Shown piece after piece: positions 12,400 through 22,184 of a stretch of DNA of 64,000 nt. Under the pieces are notes generated by a model, which had not been told where the DNA came from, did not search any database, and saw nothing but the letters and a program-made list of their open reading frames with translations. Origin of the DNA: Prorocentrum cordatum. Its lineage: Eukaryota; Sar; Dinophyceae; Prorocentrales; Prorocentraceae. Where the stretch lies: NCBI GenBank assembly GCA_963575745.1, contig CAUYUJ010016149.1:592424-656423 (forward strand), read 5' to 3'. Position 1 is the stretch's first letter, and every line of letters starts with the position of its first letter. The translations under genes were made by a program, and so were the position numbers.

Positions 12400-12421
12400 T
12401 CCGTATCCATTATGGCTCAGC
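12400..12421 (+). other. Spliced-leader relic
   Basis: Compared by eye with the conserved 22-nt dinoflagellate spliced leader, 18 of 22 positions match, including CCGTA, CCATT and TGGCTCA in register. It sits 102 bases upstream of the ATG of the intronless frame at 12523, on the same strand. Such relics are the known signature of genes re-inserted from trans-spliced mRNA. Mismatches are at positions 7, 13, 21 and 22. The match is short, so chance cannot be fully excluded. Confidence 0.6.
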
Positions 12422-12522
12422 GCCGTTTTCTCGACGCACCTTGCAGCCCAGGGTGAGGTGCGCATCCCTTCAGTTGACTGAACGCCTCTCAGCAACCATG
12501 TTCGTCTCTGGAGACGAGGTGA

Positions 12523-14069
12523 ATGGCTCCCCAGATGCCGCCCCCGCCAACCCAACCAGCGGTTCGCAGGAGCAGTTCTGCCAGCGACCAGGCCGCTGCT
12601 GCCAAGGTCAAGACATCATGCGAGTGCTTCCTCTGCGCGGGGCCTCGTCGCCCACGGGGGCCCGCCAAGAAATGGCACGGCTACGCGTTCCACGCTTGCC
12701 CGCGTTGGAACCGTATTCGGGCTCGCCAGCGCATTTGCTTGAACTGGCCGAGCGGCCTCAGGCGCGAGCTCCATTTTATGAGCGGCGATCCTGACGAGTG
12801 GCTCACTGAAGCGAAGCTCTTCGACTCGAGCCACCCAGAGAGCAGCCGGCCAGAAGCGCGGCAGACTCTGACGAAGCAGATCGCAGACGATGAGCTTGAG
12901 CTGAAGCGCCAGGCTGAACTGACTGTGAACGACGCCATGAAGTACACCAAGGCGCAGCACAAGAAGGCGAAGTTGAGGGGTGTGGATTCGGACGAGGCGA
13001 GCGCCGACTGGGACAGCGAGTACGCAAAACACCCGACGGTCAATAAGAACGGCGAGACATGCATTGCCATTGAAGGCCCCGAGGTGACCAGGAAGTTGGG
13101 GGGGGCGGGGCGCCACTCCGTGAAGCGAGGCCCGCGCAGCGTGGAGCTTGGAGCCTTCCTGTTGCCCTCAGATGCGAAGACTTCTTCTGGCAGCGCTATG
13201 CCTTTTCCTGAGGCAGGGCGAGGCGGTGGGGCGTGCCGCAGCGGACTGACGGAGCAGGACCTCAAGCGCTTCGCAGATGCATTCGATGAGATCGGAGCGG
13301 ATGTTGAGTCAGTAGTGAGCTCGCGCACTCGCGGTGGGCGCAGCAGCCGCGTCGCGCCGCAACTGCAGCCGTCGCAGGGCTTCTAGGGGCAGAAGGGGGA
13401 CATCCTGGCAGCGCTTCGAGATATCGTCTCAAGCATCGATGGCAGCCAGAAGGAGGCCGGCGCGATCAAGCAGCTCCAGGCACTTCATGGCAAGGCCGTT
13501 GAGAAGAACATCGGGGTGGAGGACCTACCCTGCGACGTCGACGCGGTGGTCGACGACCTCTCTCGCGCGAGCTCGTTGCCAAATCCGAGCTGGAGAAGAT
13601 TGGCCCCGCCAAGTTGGAGGACATTCCGTCTCTCGAGGAGGCGCTCTCGAACATCCAGAGGCAGAAGAACATCTGTTTCGAGCCGGTGGTTGCCCTCGCG
13701 GACCAGTCGAATTTCAAGTTCCAAAAGGCCTGCCCCAACCAGAGGTCCGGGTGCCAGAGGATGCGCTGGGAGAAGGCGAAGATTCAACTTATGTTGAGCC
13801 GAGGAGGCGCAGGCCTGAACTTGTCCAACTGGGTGTCGGAGCAGATCCGCAGTGCTGCTAACTCCAGTTGCACCGACGATGGCGGGCTCGCTGTGCGCGA
13901 GAATGCGCAACCCAACCCCGAGGACAAGTGCTTCGACGTGGCCAAGGTGGCTCTCTTCACGAAAGAGGGCGCCGACGAGGCCAACCAGTCGCAGTCGGCG
14001 TTGTGGAGTATGACGGGGCTGCTGGACGAGAGCGCGAGGACCTTCATCGACCAGCAGACACCAACATGA
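12523..14069 (+). pseudogene. Hypothetical Cys/His N-terminal protein, frameshifted
   Basis: ATG at 12523 follows an in-frame TGA directly. The first 287 codons run to a TAG at 13384-13386. The N-terminus has a metal-binding-looking cluster, CECFLC followed by WHGYAFHAC and a second Arg-rich block (residues 35-80), then a charged helical region (residues 100-150). After the TAG the same frame still reads protein-like (GQKGDILAALRDIVSS) to about 13555, where the coding signal moves by one frame shift to ARELVAKSELEKIGPAKLED and continues to 14069. The protein thus appears to be one gene broken by one stop and one frameshift. A spliced-leader relic lies just upstream and no intron is evident, so a retroposed origin is likely. 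Function unknown. Confidence 0.55.
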
Positions 14070-14800
14070 ATACTGAGCTCGACAAACGCCCGCAGTGGCC
14101 AGGCGCGCAGGGGAGGGTGTCAGACTGCTCCGCCCACAGCCACGACGGGACCACCCCCTTCTGCGTACAGAACACCACGGCGAAGGGCTCGGAGTGCTGG
14201 ATCGCGTGTGCGAGGGCTGGCGTCCTTCGCAGTTGTCATCAGAGCGCGCTCGTGCCAGGCGCGCCAACGGTCACTGTCGCCATGGACAAGCCGCTCTTGA
14301 CCCACGCAGTGCGCATGAAGGAATTCTTGAACCAAGGCGTCGCCGTGAACAACTACGAGCAGTTCCTGGCGACACCGACGGGAGCAGACGTCATCAAGCA
14401 ATCGACATTTGTGATCGTCAACTCAGGGGACATATTGTACGTTTCTGCGGCGTGGCGGTGGTCCTTCACGGTGGACGCGGGGCCCCGCGATGCTCCAGCA
14501 GCAGAAAGGGCGAGGCGAAGGCGACGCCAACAGGGACGGCGAAGGCCAAGGCCTCGACGACGCCTTCGAGCCAGGACGTGATCGGCATGGCCACCGCCGT
14601 GCCAATATACTCACCGACGCTGTGGAGCAATGGTGGAGGCCAGCGGGAAGGGAGCGATCGTCGCTTTGAACAAGGCCCACTTCGGCACGACGACGGGTCG
14701 TGCGATGTGGGATGCGCGCTCCAAGGCGTTCGGTGCAGTGCACAACTACCCCGACATATGGAACTGCGAATGTAACACTAGTCATGGAGGCGCGCTCAGA
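14066..14800 (+). pseudogene. C-terminal continuation of the 12.5-kb gene, frameshifted
   Basis: ATG 14066 overlaps the preceding stop (ATGA), but no start is needed if this is the same protein after another frameshift. Residues include a Cys-containing stretch (ECWIACARAGVL), a hydrophobic AMDKPLLTHAVRMKEFLNQG segment and GDILYVSAAW. The protein-like text then changes frame near 14505 (KGEAKATPTGTAKAKA) and again near 14620 (ASGKGAIVALNKAHFG). A second copy at 17672-18300 is part of the 3.5-kb tandem duplication and has an extra stop. I do not recognise the family. The aromatic-rich LYV..W..F block may be the end of a globular domain. Confidence 0.45.
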
Positions 14801-14921
14801 ATCAACACGCAACGGTCCCAGCTGGTGGCACGGAGATGGACTCGATGCTTTTGCACGCTCAGGGTGGAGTGTTCCATCGGACCTGCTTTTACTCCTCCGC
14901 CTCATCATGCCAATGTTTTGT

Positions 14922-15060
14922 TGCAGATCTGGAGCTTCGCTCTATGCCACATGATGTTTATCATATCTGGAGCTTCGCTCCCTGCGCCCTGGCGTCTACT
15001 ATTCCCTTGGCTTCGCTGCCAGCGCCCCTGATGTTATCGATGTCTGGAGCTTCGCTCTTT
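14922..15060 (+). repeat. GGAGCTTCGCTC hairpin motif cluster, copy A
   Basis: TCTGGAGCTTCGCTC occurs at about 14928, 14966 and 15043. GGAGC and GCTCC (or GCTCT) can pair around a TTC loop. A degenerate fourth copy, TTGGCTTCGCTGCCA, lies at 15007. The cluster is repeated at 18453-18585 in copy B of the tandem duplication. Confidence 0.75.
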
Positions 15061-15995
15061 GCGGCCTGATTGCATGTCGAATGGTGCTCTAAATCGCCGT
15101 GCCAGTCGACATGCACGCGACAAATAGTCGAGCCCGCCCTGCCCCTTCGGGGCGCCTTCTGGGGCCGCGCCCTCGCGAGCAAGGGATGGGAACAGAGGGC
15201 GCGCGAGAGAGAGGGCGACGAACGGGGGGCTCGGGGGGGCGAGGCGGCAGCAGCGCGCAGAGGGGGGCAGGGGGGGGGAGGTCGGAAGAACTCGCGATGA
15301 TAGAGGATGATGCATGTGCGGGGGGCCGAACGATCGCCCACGGGGCGTGCGCAAGGGGCGCGAGGGTGGCGGGGGGGGGGGGCGGTCGCGGGGCAGGGGG
15401 CGCGCGGCCGTCATTGACGGCGGTCGTGATCGAGTTCGGCCATGCCACTGCAGCGAGCGCGCCCTTTTTGTTGGAGTCGCCGCCCGCGCGCGCTCAAGGT
15501 TCACCGGCGCGCCCGTCGCGCGCGACAGGCGGCCAGATTTCGCGGCCGCGCCGCGGCGTCTGATCGCCGTTCGCGCGCCGCGGGCGCACAGGTGGACCTT
15601 GGGCGCGAGCGGGGCGCGCGCCCCGCAGCAGACGCGCGCGCCGAGGTGACGGAGCCAGACTCAATCACGAGCGCTGCATGCCAATGCCGTCGTGCGCGCC
15701 GCGTTTGAGGATACTTGCGCTGACAATGCGGCCGCTCCGCGCGTTGCGCCTGGAGCGTGATTTAGCGAGCGCGCGCCTGCGCCGATCGGCTTCTCGACGT
15801 TCGGGTTCGTTTGTCTCACCGCGCAGCCGCGGCTCGACGAGTCGTTTGGTCGTTCGGGCGCAGGCGCCCATGGGGCGCGCGTCGCCACTCATGATCAGCA
15901 CGGCGTCGGCGCGCGCGTTATTCGATCACGCCTCGAAGCCAAACAACATTTAAACAAACAGAAAACGAAAACGTCGCTGAAATATTCGGCTTGGC
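15061..15995. other. No gene seen; GC-rich spacer
   Basis: Strongly GC-rich with runs of seven to ten G and many GCGCGC words. Long frames occur on both strands, but the equivalent region of copy B (18600-19535) shows indels that break frames freely, so none is under protein selection. Confidence 0.5.
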
Positions 15996-16000
15996 AGTGC

Positions 16001-16959
16001 GTGGTTTTTCCGGCAGAAATTAAGCGTCGTGTTGACCGCGTCTGTAGCGGACGGTTGTTTGCCGGCGCTTTTACCGCAAGCCCGTACCTTGCCAGTCGCC
16101 GGAGCGCCGAATGCGAGAGCCCCCCAGAGGACCAGAGGCGCCTGCACGAAGCGCGCGAGGCCCCCTCGACGCAGAGAATGCTGGGCCTAGCCCGCCCACT
16201 TCGTCTCGCCAAGGTAAATGTTGACATGGCATGCTCGCGCAGTAAGTTGAGAAATGCTTGTCGAGGCGGCCGCGACAAGCACCTCAATGCCCAGCGCTTT
16301 AATCTTAAGAGACGCGGTGTGGCAGATCTCTTTGCGGGCAGCAGGTGCATCTCGCGCGCTGGCGAGAGGCTAGGGCTGACGCGTCGCAGCTGGGGCGTCG
16401 TTCGCGATTCAGTCTGGCAAGGCCCCACCAGCAACGCAGTGCTTGCCGCCATCAGGCGCGAGGCGCGAGGAGGCTTTGTCTTAGCTGCCACGCTTGCGCC
16501 GCCCTGTCAAACATTTTCGATCGCTCGTGACAGGACGGCGAAGTTCGCCCGCCAAACCAGCCTTGGGGGTTGCCCAAAACATGCCTCAGTGGGCAAGACG
16601 CCTTGAAACTCGACGCAGGAAACCCCATTGCCCGTGCCGCCATAGGCTTGTTCGTTCATTTCCACCAGCTCAAGGTACCTGCTGTACTTGAGCACCCGCT
16701 CACCTCTCGGCTTTGGCACTCGCCTGAAGCGCTAGCGCACTCGCGCCTGCCATGCGTCGGCTTAGTCGAACTAGACCAATGCCAATTCGAAGCTCAGTGC
16801 AAGAAACCGACTCGTTTGCTGTTCTGCCACGTTATAGTAGGCGGTGCCGGGGACGGGGCGGTCTGTGCTCTCGCTTGGGCCGTCCTCATTCCCAGCTGGA
16901 AGGGGGCGCTCGCGCACGCCCCGCAGCCGCGTATTCCCCAGCACTGGCGCACTGTATAG
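16001..16959 (+). pseudogene. Cytosine-methyltransferase-like protein, frameshifted (copy A)
   Basis: Frame 2 (to 16606) has DLFAGSRCISRAGERLG at about 16325, matching the SAM-binding FxGxG-type motif, and LAATLAPPCQTFS at about 16481-16520, matching the Pro-Cys catalytic motif IV of C5 DNA methyltransferases. Near 16570 the signal moves to frame 1: GLFVHFHQLKVPAVLEHPLTSRLW (motif VI-like, EHP in place of ENV/ENP), then DQCQF with KKPTRLLF at about 16774, ending in TAG at 16957. The same order and spacing occur in the methyltransferase of the tyrosine-recombinase element at 29.1-29.9 kb (PCTSW, FLENP, HQCQY). The frameshift is shared with copy B, so it predates the duplication or is a spliced intron. 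No target-recognition domain is visible. Confidence 0.6.
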
Positions 16960-17510
16960 TCGGCCCTGTCGGCCTCCAGCGTTGCCCGTTTTGGATGCAA
17001 TCGAGATCCCCCCCCCTTCCAAGCCCTAGTGAACTCCCGAATTCGGGGGGCTCAGGGATGAGTGGGAGACGCAATTTACTCTCGCCTTTGGCCGGGACGA
17101 CGCGAGGCTTTCGCGAGACCGAGTTCCATGCAATGTGATAGCGAAGATTTGCCTTATATGTTCTTGAACGGTTCGAGAATGAGCTGTTTGAGTTCGGCGT
17201 TGTCGGGGGCACAACACACCTGCTTAATTATCCAGGAAGTTATTCATCGGATGTGTTTCCCTCACTTGGCCCCTCTCCCCCCTTCCATAGCCTGTCTTCG
17301 GCCCCCGCCCCCCCCCCCCCCTCCCCCCGCTCGCCCCCGCGCCCCGGGAGGGGGGACACACCATTCAATTTTAGACTGTGGCCATGACGACGCGAGGCTC
17401 TTGTTAGAACGAGTTCTTCGCAATGTGGAAAATATTTGCTCTAACCCAAACGCGCGCGAAACGGTGACTACGAGCGCCAGGGTGGCACAACGCTAGCTGG
17501 CGATTTTATT
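16960..17510. other. No gene seen; internal repeat and C-tract
   Basis: Holds a short diverged direct repeat: GACGACGCGAGGCTTTCGC at 17096 and GACGACGCGAGGCTCTTGT at 17385, each followed by GAGTTC and GCAATGTG. Between them lies a pyrimidine-rich tract with a 14-base C run near 17312. Confidence 0.5.
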
Positions 17511-17514
17511 CCAG

Positions 17515-17665
17515 CTGTTCGATTCGTTCGTCCTGCAACTCCATTCGAATCGTATTGCGATGCGTTCCTGGAAGAGGAGGAAGGAGGGATGATGCAAACG
17601 CGTGAAGTATGGGGAAGCTACCTCAGCCTTTCAACGCCGATGCCGTCGACGACGACGACGATGAC
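17515..17665. repeat. (GAC)n-ended module, copy 1 of 3
   Basis: TCGTTCGTCCTGCAACTCC, then GATGCGTTCCTGGAAGAGGA, GATGATGCAAACGCGTGAA and CGATGCCGTCGACGACGACG. The same series recurs at 21030-21190 and, more diverged, at 23165-23310. Here it forms the junction between copies A and B. Confidence 0.8.
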
Positions 17666-17671
17666 GCCGTC

Positions 17672-18300
17672 GGAGTGCTGGCTCGCGTGTGCGAGGGCTG
17701 GCGTCCTTCGCATTGGCCTTCAGAACGCGCTCGTGCCAGGCGCGCCAACGGTCATGGTCGCCATGGACAAGCCGCTCTTGACCCACGCAGTGCGCATGAA
17801 GGAATTCTTGAACCAAGGCATCGCCGTGAACAACTACGAGCAGTTCCTGGCGACACCGACGTGAGCAGACGTCATCAAGCAATCGCCATATGTGATTGTC
17901 AGCTCAGGGGGCAGCTTGTACGTTCCTGCGGCGTGGTGGTGGCCCTTCACGGTGGTCGCGGGGCTCCGCGATGCTCCAGCAGCAGAAAAGGGCGAGGCGA
18001 AGGCGACACCAGCAGGGAAGGCGAAGGCCAAGGCCTCGACGACGCCTTCGAGCCAGGACGTGATCGGCATGGCCACCGCCGTGCCAATATACCCACCGAC
18101 GCTGCGGAGCAATGGTGGAGGCCAGCGGGAAGGGATCGATCGTCGCTTTGAACAAGGCCCACTTCGGCACGACGACGGGTCGTGCGATGTAGGGTGCGCG
18201 CTCCAAAGCGTTCGGTGCAGTGTACAACTACCCCGACATGGAACTGCGAATGTAACACTAGTCATGGAGGCGCGCTCTGAATCAACACGTAACGGTCCCA
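17672..18300 (+). pseudogene. Second copy of the hypothetical C-terminal region
   Basis: Aligns with 14191-14800. It starts inside the coding text (GVLARVCEGW in one frame, ECWLACARAGVL in the other) with no start codon. It reads AMDKPLLTHAVRMKEFLNQG like copy A, then meets TGA at 17862. Beyond it ADVIKQSPYVIVSSGGSLYVPAAWWW continues in the same register. Truncated 5' and interrupted, hence a pseudogene created by the tandem duplication. Confidence 0.6.
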
Positions 18301-18449
18301 GCTGGTGGCGCGGAGATGGAATCCATGCCTTTGCACGCCCAGGGTGGAGTGTCCCATCGGACCTGGGATTTCGAGATCCGCTCATCAGGGCGATCGCCGT
18401 GGCCGAGTGCCCCTTTTACTCGTCCGCCTCATCATGCCGATGTTTTGTT

Positions 18450-18590
18450 GCAGATCTGGAGCTTCGCTCTATGCCGCATGATGTTTATCATATCTGGAGC
18501 TTCGCTCCCTGCACCCTGGCGTCTACTATTCCTTGGGCTTCTCTCCCAGCACCCCTGATGTTATCGATATCTGGGCTTCGCTCTATGCGG
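18450..18590 (+). repeat. GGAGCTTCGCTC hairpin motif cluster, copy B
   Basis: Counterpart of 14922-15060. The first two motifs are intact; the third has lost bases (ATCTGGGCTTCGCTCT), which breaks the GGAGC arm. Confidence 0.7.
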
Positions 18591-18599
18591 CCTGATTGC

Positions 18600-19535
18600 G
18601 TGTCGAATGGTGCTCTGAAGCACAGTGCCAGTCGACATGCGCGCGACAAATAGTCGAGCCCGCCCTGCCACTCCGGGGCGCCTTCCGGGGCCGCGCCCTC
18701 GCGAGCAAGGGGTGGGAACAGAGGGCGCGCGAGAGAGAGAGGGCGACGAATGGGGGGCGCGGGGGGGTGAGGTGGCAGCAGCGCGCAGAGGGGGGCAGGG
18801 GGGGGTCGGAAGAATTCGCGATGATAGAGGATGATGCATGCGCGGGGGGCCGAACGATCGCCCGCGGGGCGCGCGCAAGGGGCGCGAGGGCGGCGGGGGG
18901 GGGGTCGCGGGGCAGGGGGCGCGCGGCCGTCATTGACGGCGGTCGTGATCGAGTTCGGCCATGCCACTGCAGCGAGCGCGCCCTTTGTTGGAGTCGCCGC
19001 CCGCGCGCGCTCAAGGTTCACCGGCGCGCCCGTCGCGCGCGACAGGCGGCCAGATGCCGCGGCCGCGCCGCGGCGTCTGATCGCCGTTCGCGCGCCGCGG
19101 GCGCACAGGTGGACCTTGGGCGCGAGCGGGGCGCGCACCCCGCAGCAGACGCGCGCGCCGAGGTGGCGGAGCCAGACTCAATCGCGAGCGCTGCATGTGA
19201 ATGCCGTCGCGCGCGCCGCGTTTGAGGATACTTGCGATGACAATGCGGCCGCTCCGCGCGTTGCGCCTGGAGCGTGATTTAGCCAGCGCGCGCCTGCGCC
19301 GATCGGCTTCTCGACGTTCAATGCGTTGTTCATGGCGTTGCGGGTTCGTTCGTCTCACTGCGCAGCCGCGGCCCGACGAGTCGTTTGGTCGTTCGGGCGC
19401 AGGCGCCCAGGGGGCGCGCGTCACCACTCATGATCAGCATGGCGTCGGCGCGTGCGTTATTCGATCACAGCGCGAAACCAAACAACATTAAAACGAACAG
19501 AAAAACGAAAACGCCGCTGAACTATTCGGCTTGGC
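18600..19535. other. No gene seen; GC-rich spacer of copy B
   Basis: Duplicate of 15061-15995 with the same G runs and GCGCGC words and several small indels. Confidence 0.5.
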
Positions 19536-19540
19536 AGTGC

Positions 19541-20500
19541 GTGGTTTTTCCTGCAGAAACCAAGTGCTGTGTTGACCGCGTCTGTAGCGGACGGTTGTTT
19601 GCCGGCGCTTTTACCGCAAGTCCGTGCCTTGCCAGTCGCCGGAGCGCCGAATGCGAGAGCCCCCCAGAGGACCAGAGGCGCCTGCGCGAAGCGTGCGAGG
19701 CCCCCTTGACGCAGATAATGCGGGACCTAGCCCACCCACTTCGTCTCGCCAAGGTAAATGTTGACATGGCACGCTCGCGCAGTAAGTTGACAAATGCTTG
19801 TCGAGGCGGCCGCGGCAAGCACCTCAATGCCCAGCGCTTTAATATAAAAAGGACGCGGTGTGGCAGATCTCTCTGCGGGCAGCAGGTGCATCTCGCGCGC
19901 TGGCGAGAAGCTAGGGCCGACGCGTCGCAGCTGGGACATTGTTCACGATTCAGTCTGGCAAGGCCCCACCAGTAACGCAGTGCTTGCCGCCATCAGGCGC
20001 TAGGCGCGAAGAGGCTTTGTCTTAGCTGCCACGCTTGCGCCGCCCTGTCAAACATTTTCGATCGCTCGTGACAGGACGGCGAAGTTCGCCCGCCAAACCA
20101 GCCTTGGGGGTTGCCCAAAACATGCCTCAGTGGTCAAGACGCCTTGAAACTCGACGCAGGAAGCGCCATTGCCCGTGCCGCCATAGGCTTGTTCGTTCAT
20201 TTCCACCAGCTCAAGGTACCTGCTGTGCTTGAGCACCCGCTCACCTCTCGGCTTTGGCACTCGCCTGAAGCGCTAGCGCTCTCGCACCTGCCATGCGTCA
20301 GCTTAGTCGAACTAGACCAATGCCAATTCAAAGCTCAGTGCAAGAAACCAACTCGTTTGCTGTTCTGCCACTTTATAGTAGGCGGTGCCGGGGACGGGGC
20401 GGTCTGTGCTCTCGCTTGGGTCGTCCTCATTCCCAGCTGGAAGGGAGCGCTCGCGCACGCCCCGCAGCCGCGTATTCCCCAGCACTGGCGCACTGTATAG
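19541..20500 (+). pseudogene. Cytosine-methyltransferase-like protein, decayed (copy B)
   Basis: Duplicate of 16001-16959. An extra base near 19850 shifts the frame before the SAM motif. The motif itself reads DLSAGS (Phe to Ser), and an in-frame TAG follows in ATCAGGCGCTAG near 20000. The PPCQTFS, LEHPLTSRLW and DQCQF blocks are still readable, the last two in the continuous frame 20111-20500. Because the frame change between PPCQTFS and LEHP is the same as in copy A, it is ancestral to the duplication. Confidence 0.6.
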
Positions 20501-21029
20501 TCGGCCCTGTCGGCCTCCAGCGTTGCCCGTTTTGGATACAATCGAGATCCCCCCCCGTCCAAGCCATAGTGAACTCCCGAATTCGGGGAACTCGGGGAGG
20601 AGTGGGAGACGCAATTTAACTCTCGCCTTTGGCCAGGACGACGCGAGGCTTTCGTTAGACTGAGTTCCATGCAGTGTGGTAGCGAAGAGTTGCTCTATAT
20701 GTTCTTGAACGGTTCGAGAATGAGCAGTTTGAGTTCGGTGTTGTCGGAGACACAACACACCTGCTTAACTATCCAGGGAGTTATACATCGGATGTGTTTC
20801 CCTCACTTGGTCCCTCTCCCCGTTCCATAGCCTGTCTTCGGCTCCCACCCTCCCACCCCTGGAGGGGGAGACACACCATTTAACTCTAGTCTTTGGCCAG
20901 GACGACGCGAGGCTTTTGTTAGAACGAGTTCCCTGCAATGTGGAAAAATACTTGCCCTAACCCAAACGCGCGCGAAACGGTGACTACAAGCATCGGGGTG
21001 ACACAAAACGAGCTAACGATTTTATTACA
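20501..21029. other. No gene seen
   Basis: Duplicate of 16960-17510, with the long C-tract shortened. No frame of interest. Confidence 0.5.
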
Positions 21030-21160
21030 GCTGTTCGATTCGTTCGTCCTGCAACTCCATTCGAATCGTATTGCGATGCGTTCCTGGAAGAGGAGGAAGG
21101 AGGGATGATGCAAACACGTAAAGTATGGGAAGCTACCTCAGCCTTTCAACGCCGATGCCG

Positions 21161-21192
<32 letters not shown>

Positions 21193-21420
21193 AACGGCTA
21201 CGGCTACGGCTACGGCGGCGACGGCGGCCGTTGCACTGACAACGGTGGCGGCGAGAGCGTTTTAAATGGCTCGCACCATATTGGAGACACCATTACAGTG
21301 GTGACTTTGTCAAGGAACTTTGAACAGCTGTGAACTACATGCGTGCATGCACGCAGCAGTGAACAAGTCGCGGGTTTGTGCTTAGTACAGCCTAAGCGCG
21401 CGAAGCGTATGCGTGTGCCA
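21030..21420. repeat. (GAC)n module with downstream extension, copy 2 of 3
   Basis: Begins like 17515-17665 and continues past the (GAC)n run with GGCTACGGC repeats, GGCTCGCACCAT, GAACAGCTGTGAAC and GCATGCACGCAGCAGTGAAC. The extension is absent after copy 1 and present after copy 3 (23165-23560). Confidence 0.8.
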
Positions 21421-22180
21421 AAAGACTTGAGTTCAGAGGCGATTTGCTCCAAAGCCGTGTTTTGGTTCTGGGCTACAGGAACAGAAGAAGGAGGTGAAGA
21501 AGGAGGAGGAGGTCCGGAGGAGGACTCTTTTCCTCTGCTGATCATCCTCGTCTCTTGCCCGAGCGAACCAACGGCACTATACAGAACGCCGCCTTTCGCA
21601 ACAGAGTCACCTGAATTGCCGGTCCTCGCTGGCCTGCCACAGCTGGCAGACGGAGCTTGAGTTCCTTTCCCTTTTTGTGTTTGTTCATGCCCCGACGGCC
21701 CTTTCGGCTAAGAAACGCCGCTGCCGTTGCATCATAGACCACTGGGTAAGCGAACCTTCGATCTGCTCGCGCCACTACCTCTGCCGAACAGGCAGCCGCT
21801 GTGCAGGTTCTAGCCAGGGTCACGTTGTAGGCAAAGTCTTCATCCTCATCCCTCCCTTCATCACATTCTGCTCTCTCGTCATCCTCATCTACCCTCGCTG
21901 GAGCGCCTGTCCGTGGACTGCGGCAGCACAACGACGTATTTTTTCCGCAATAACTTGTGTTGTTGGGTCCTCGTGTACAAAGGGCAGTGCCCCGCGTTCC
22001 TCCTTCCTCTTCTTTATTATTCTCCTCATCCTCCTTCTCCTCATCCTTTTCGTGCATCATCGGCATCATCACCATCGCCATCGCCATCAGCATCCGCATC
22101 AAGATCATCATCGTCATCATCACCATCATCACCCTCCATACACGCCTCGTAGCCACAGAAAGCTCCTCAGAAAGTCTCAG
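21421..22180. other. No convincing gene; trinucleotide tract 22030-22140
   Basis: A minus-strand frame of 228 codons (21542-22228) translates a CAT/CAC/ATC tract into Met- and acidic-rich low complexity and is not supported otherwise. Some Cys residues near its middle have no recognised spacing. Confidence 0.4.
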
Positions 22181-22184
22181 TAGT

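Larger units (their letters stand above)
14191..17671. repeat. 3.5-kb tandem duplication, copy A
   Basis: Direct tandem partner of 17672-21190. The junction text GGAGTGCTGG at 14191 recurs at 17672. In a 215-base stretch compared by eye (from about 16000 against 19540) about 15 positions differ, near 93% identity. Copy A holds the 3' part of the 12.5-kb gene, three GGAGCTTCGCTC hairpin motifs, a GC-rich spacer with G runs and the methyltransferase-like pseudogene. It ends in a GTCGACGACGACGACG tract that also marks the end of copy B, suggesting the breakpoint lies in the (GAC)n run. Confidence 0.9.
17672..21190. repeat. 3.5-kb tandem duplication, copy B
   Basis: Partner of 14191-17671. Relative to copy A it carries an extra block of about 48 bp near 18365-18412 and another of about 24 bp near 19320. 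Its version of the 3' gene part has a TGA at 17862-17864 where copy A has GGA. Its methyltransferase-like copy has additional lesions, so copy B is the more decayed one. Confidence 0.9.
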
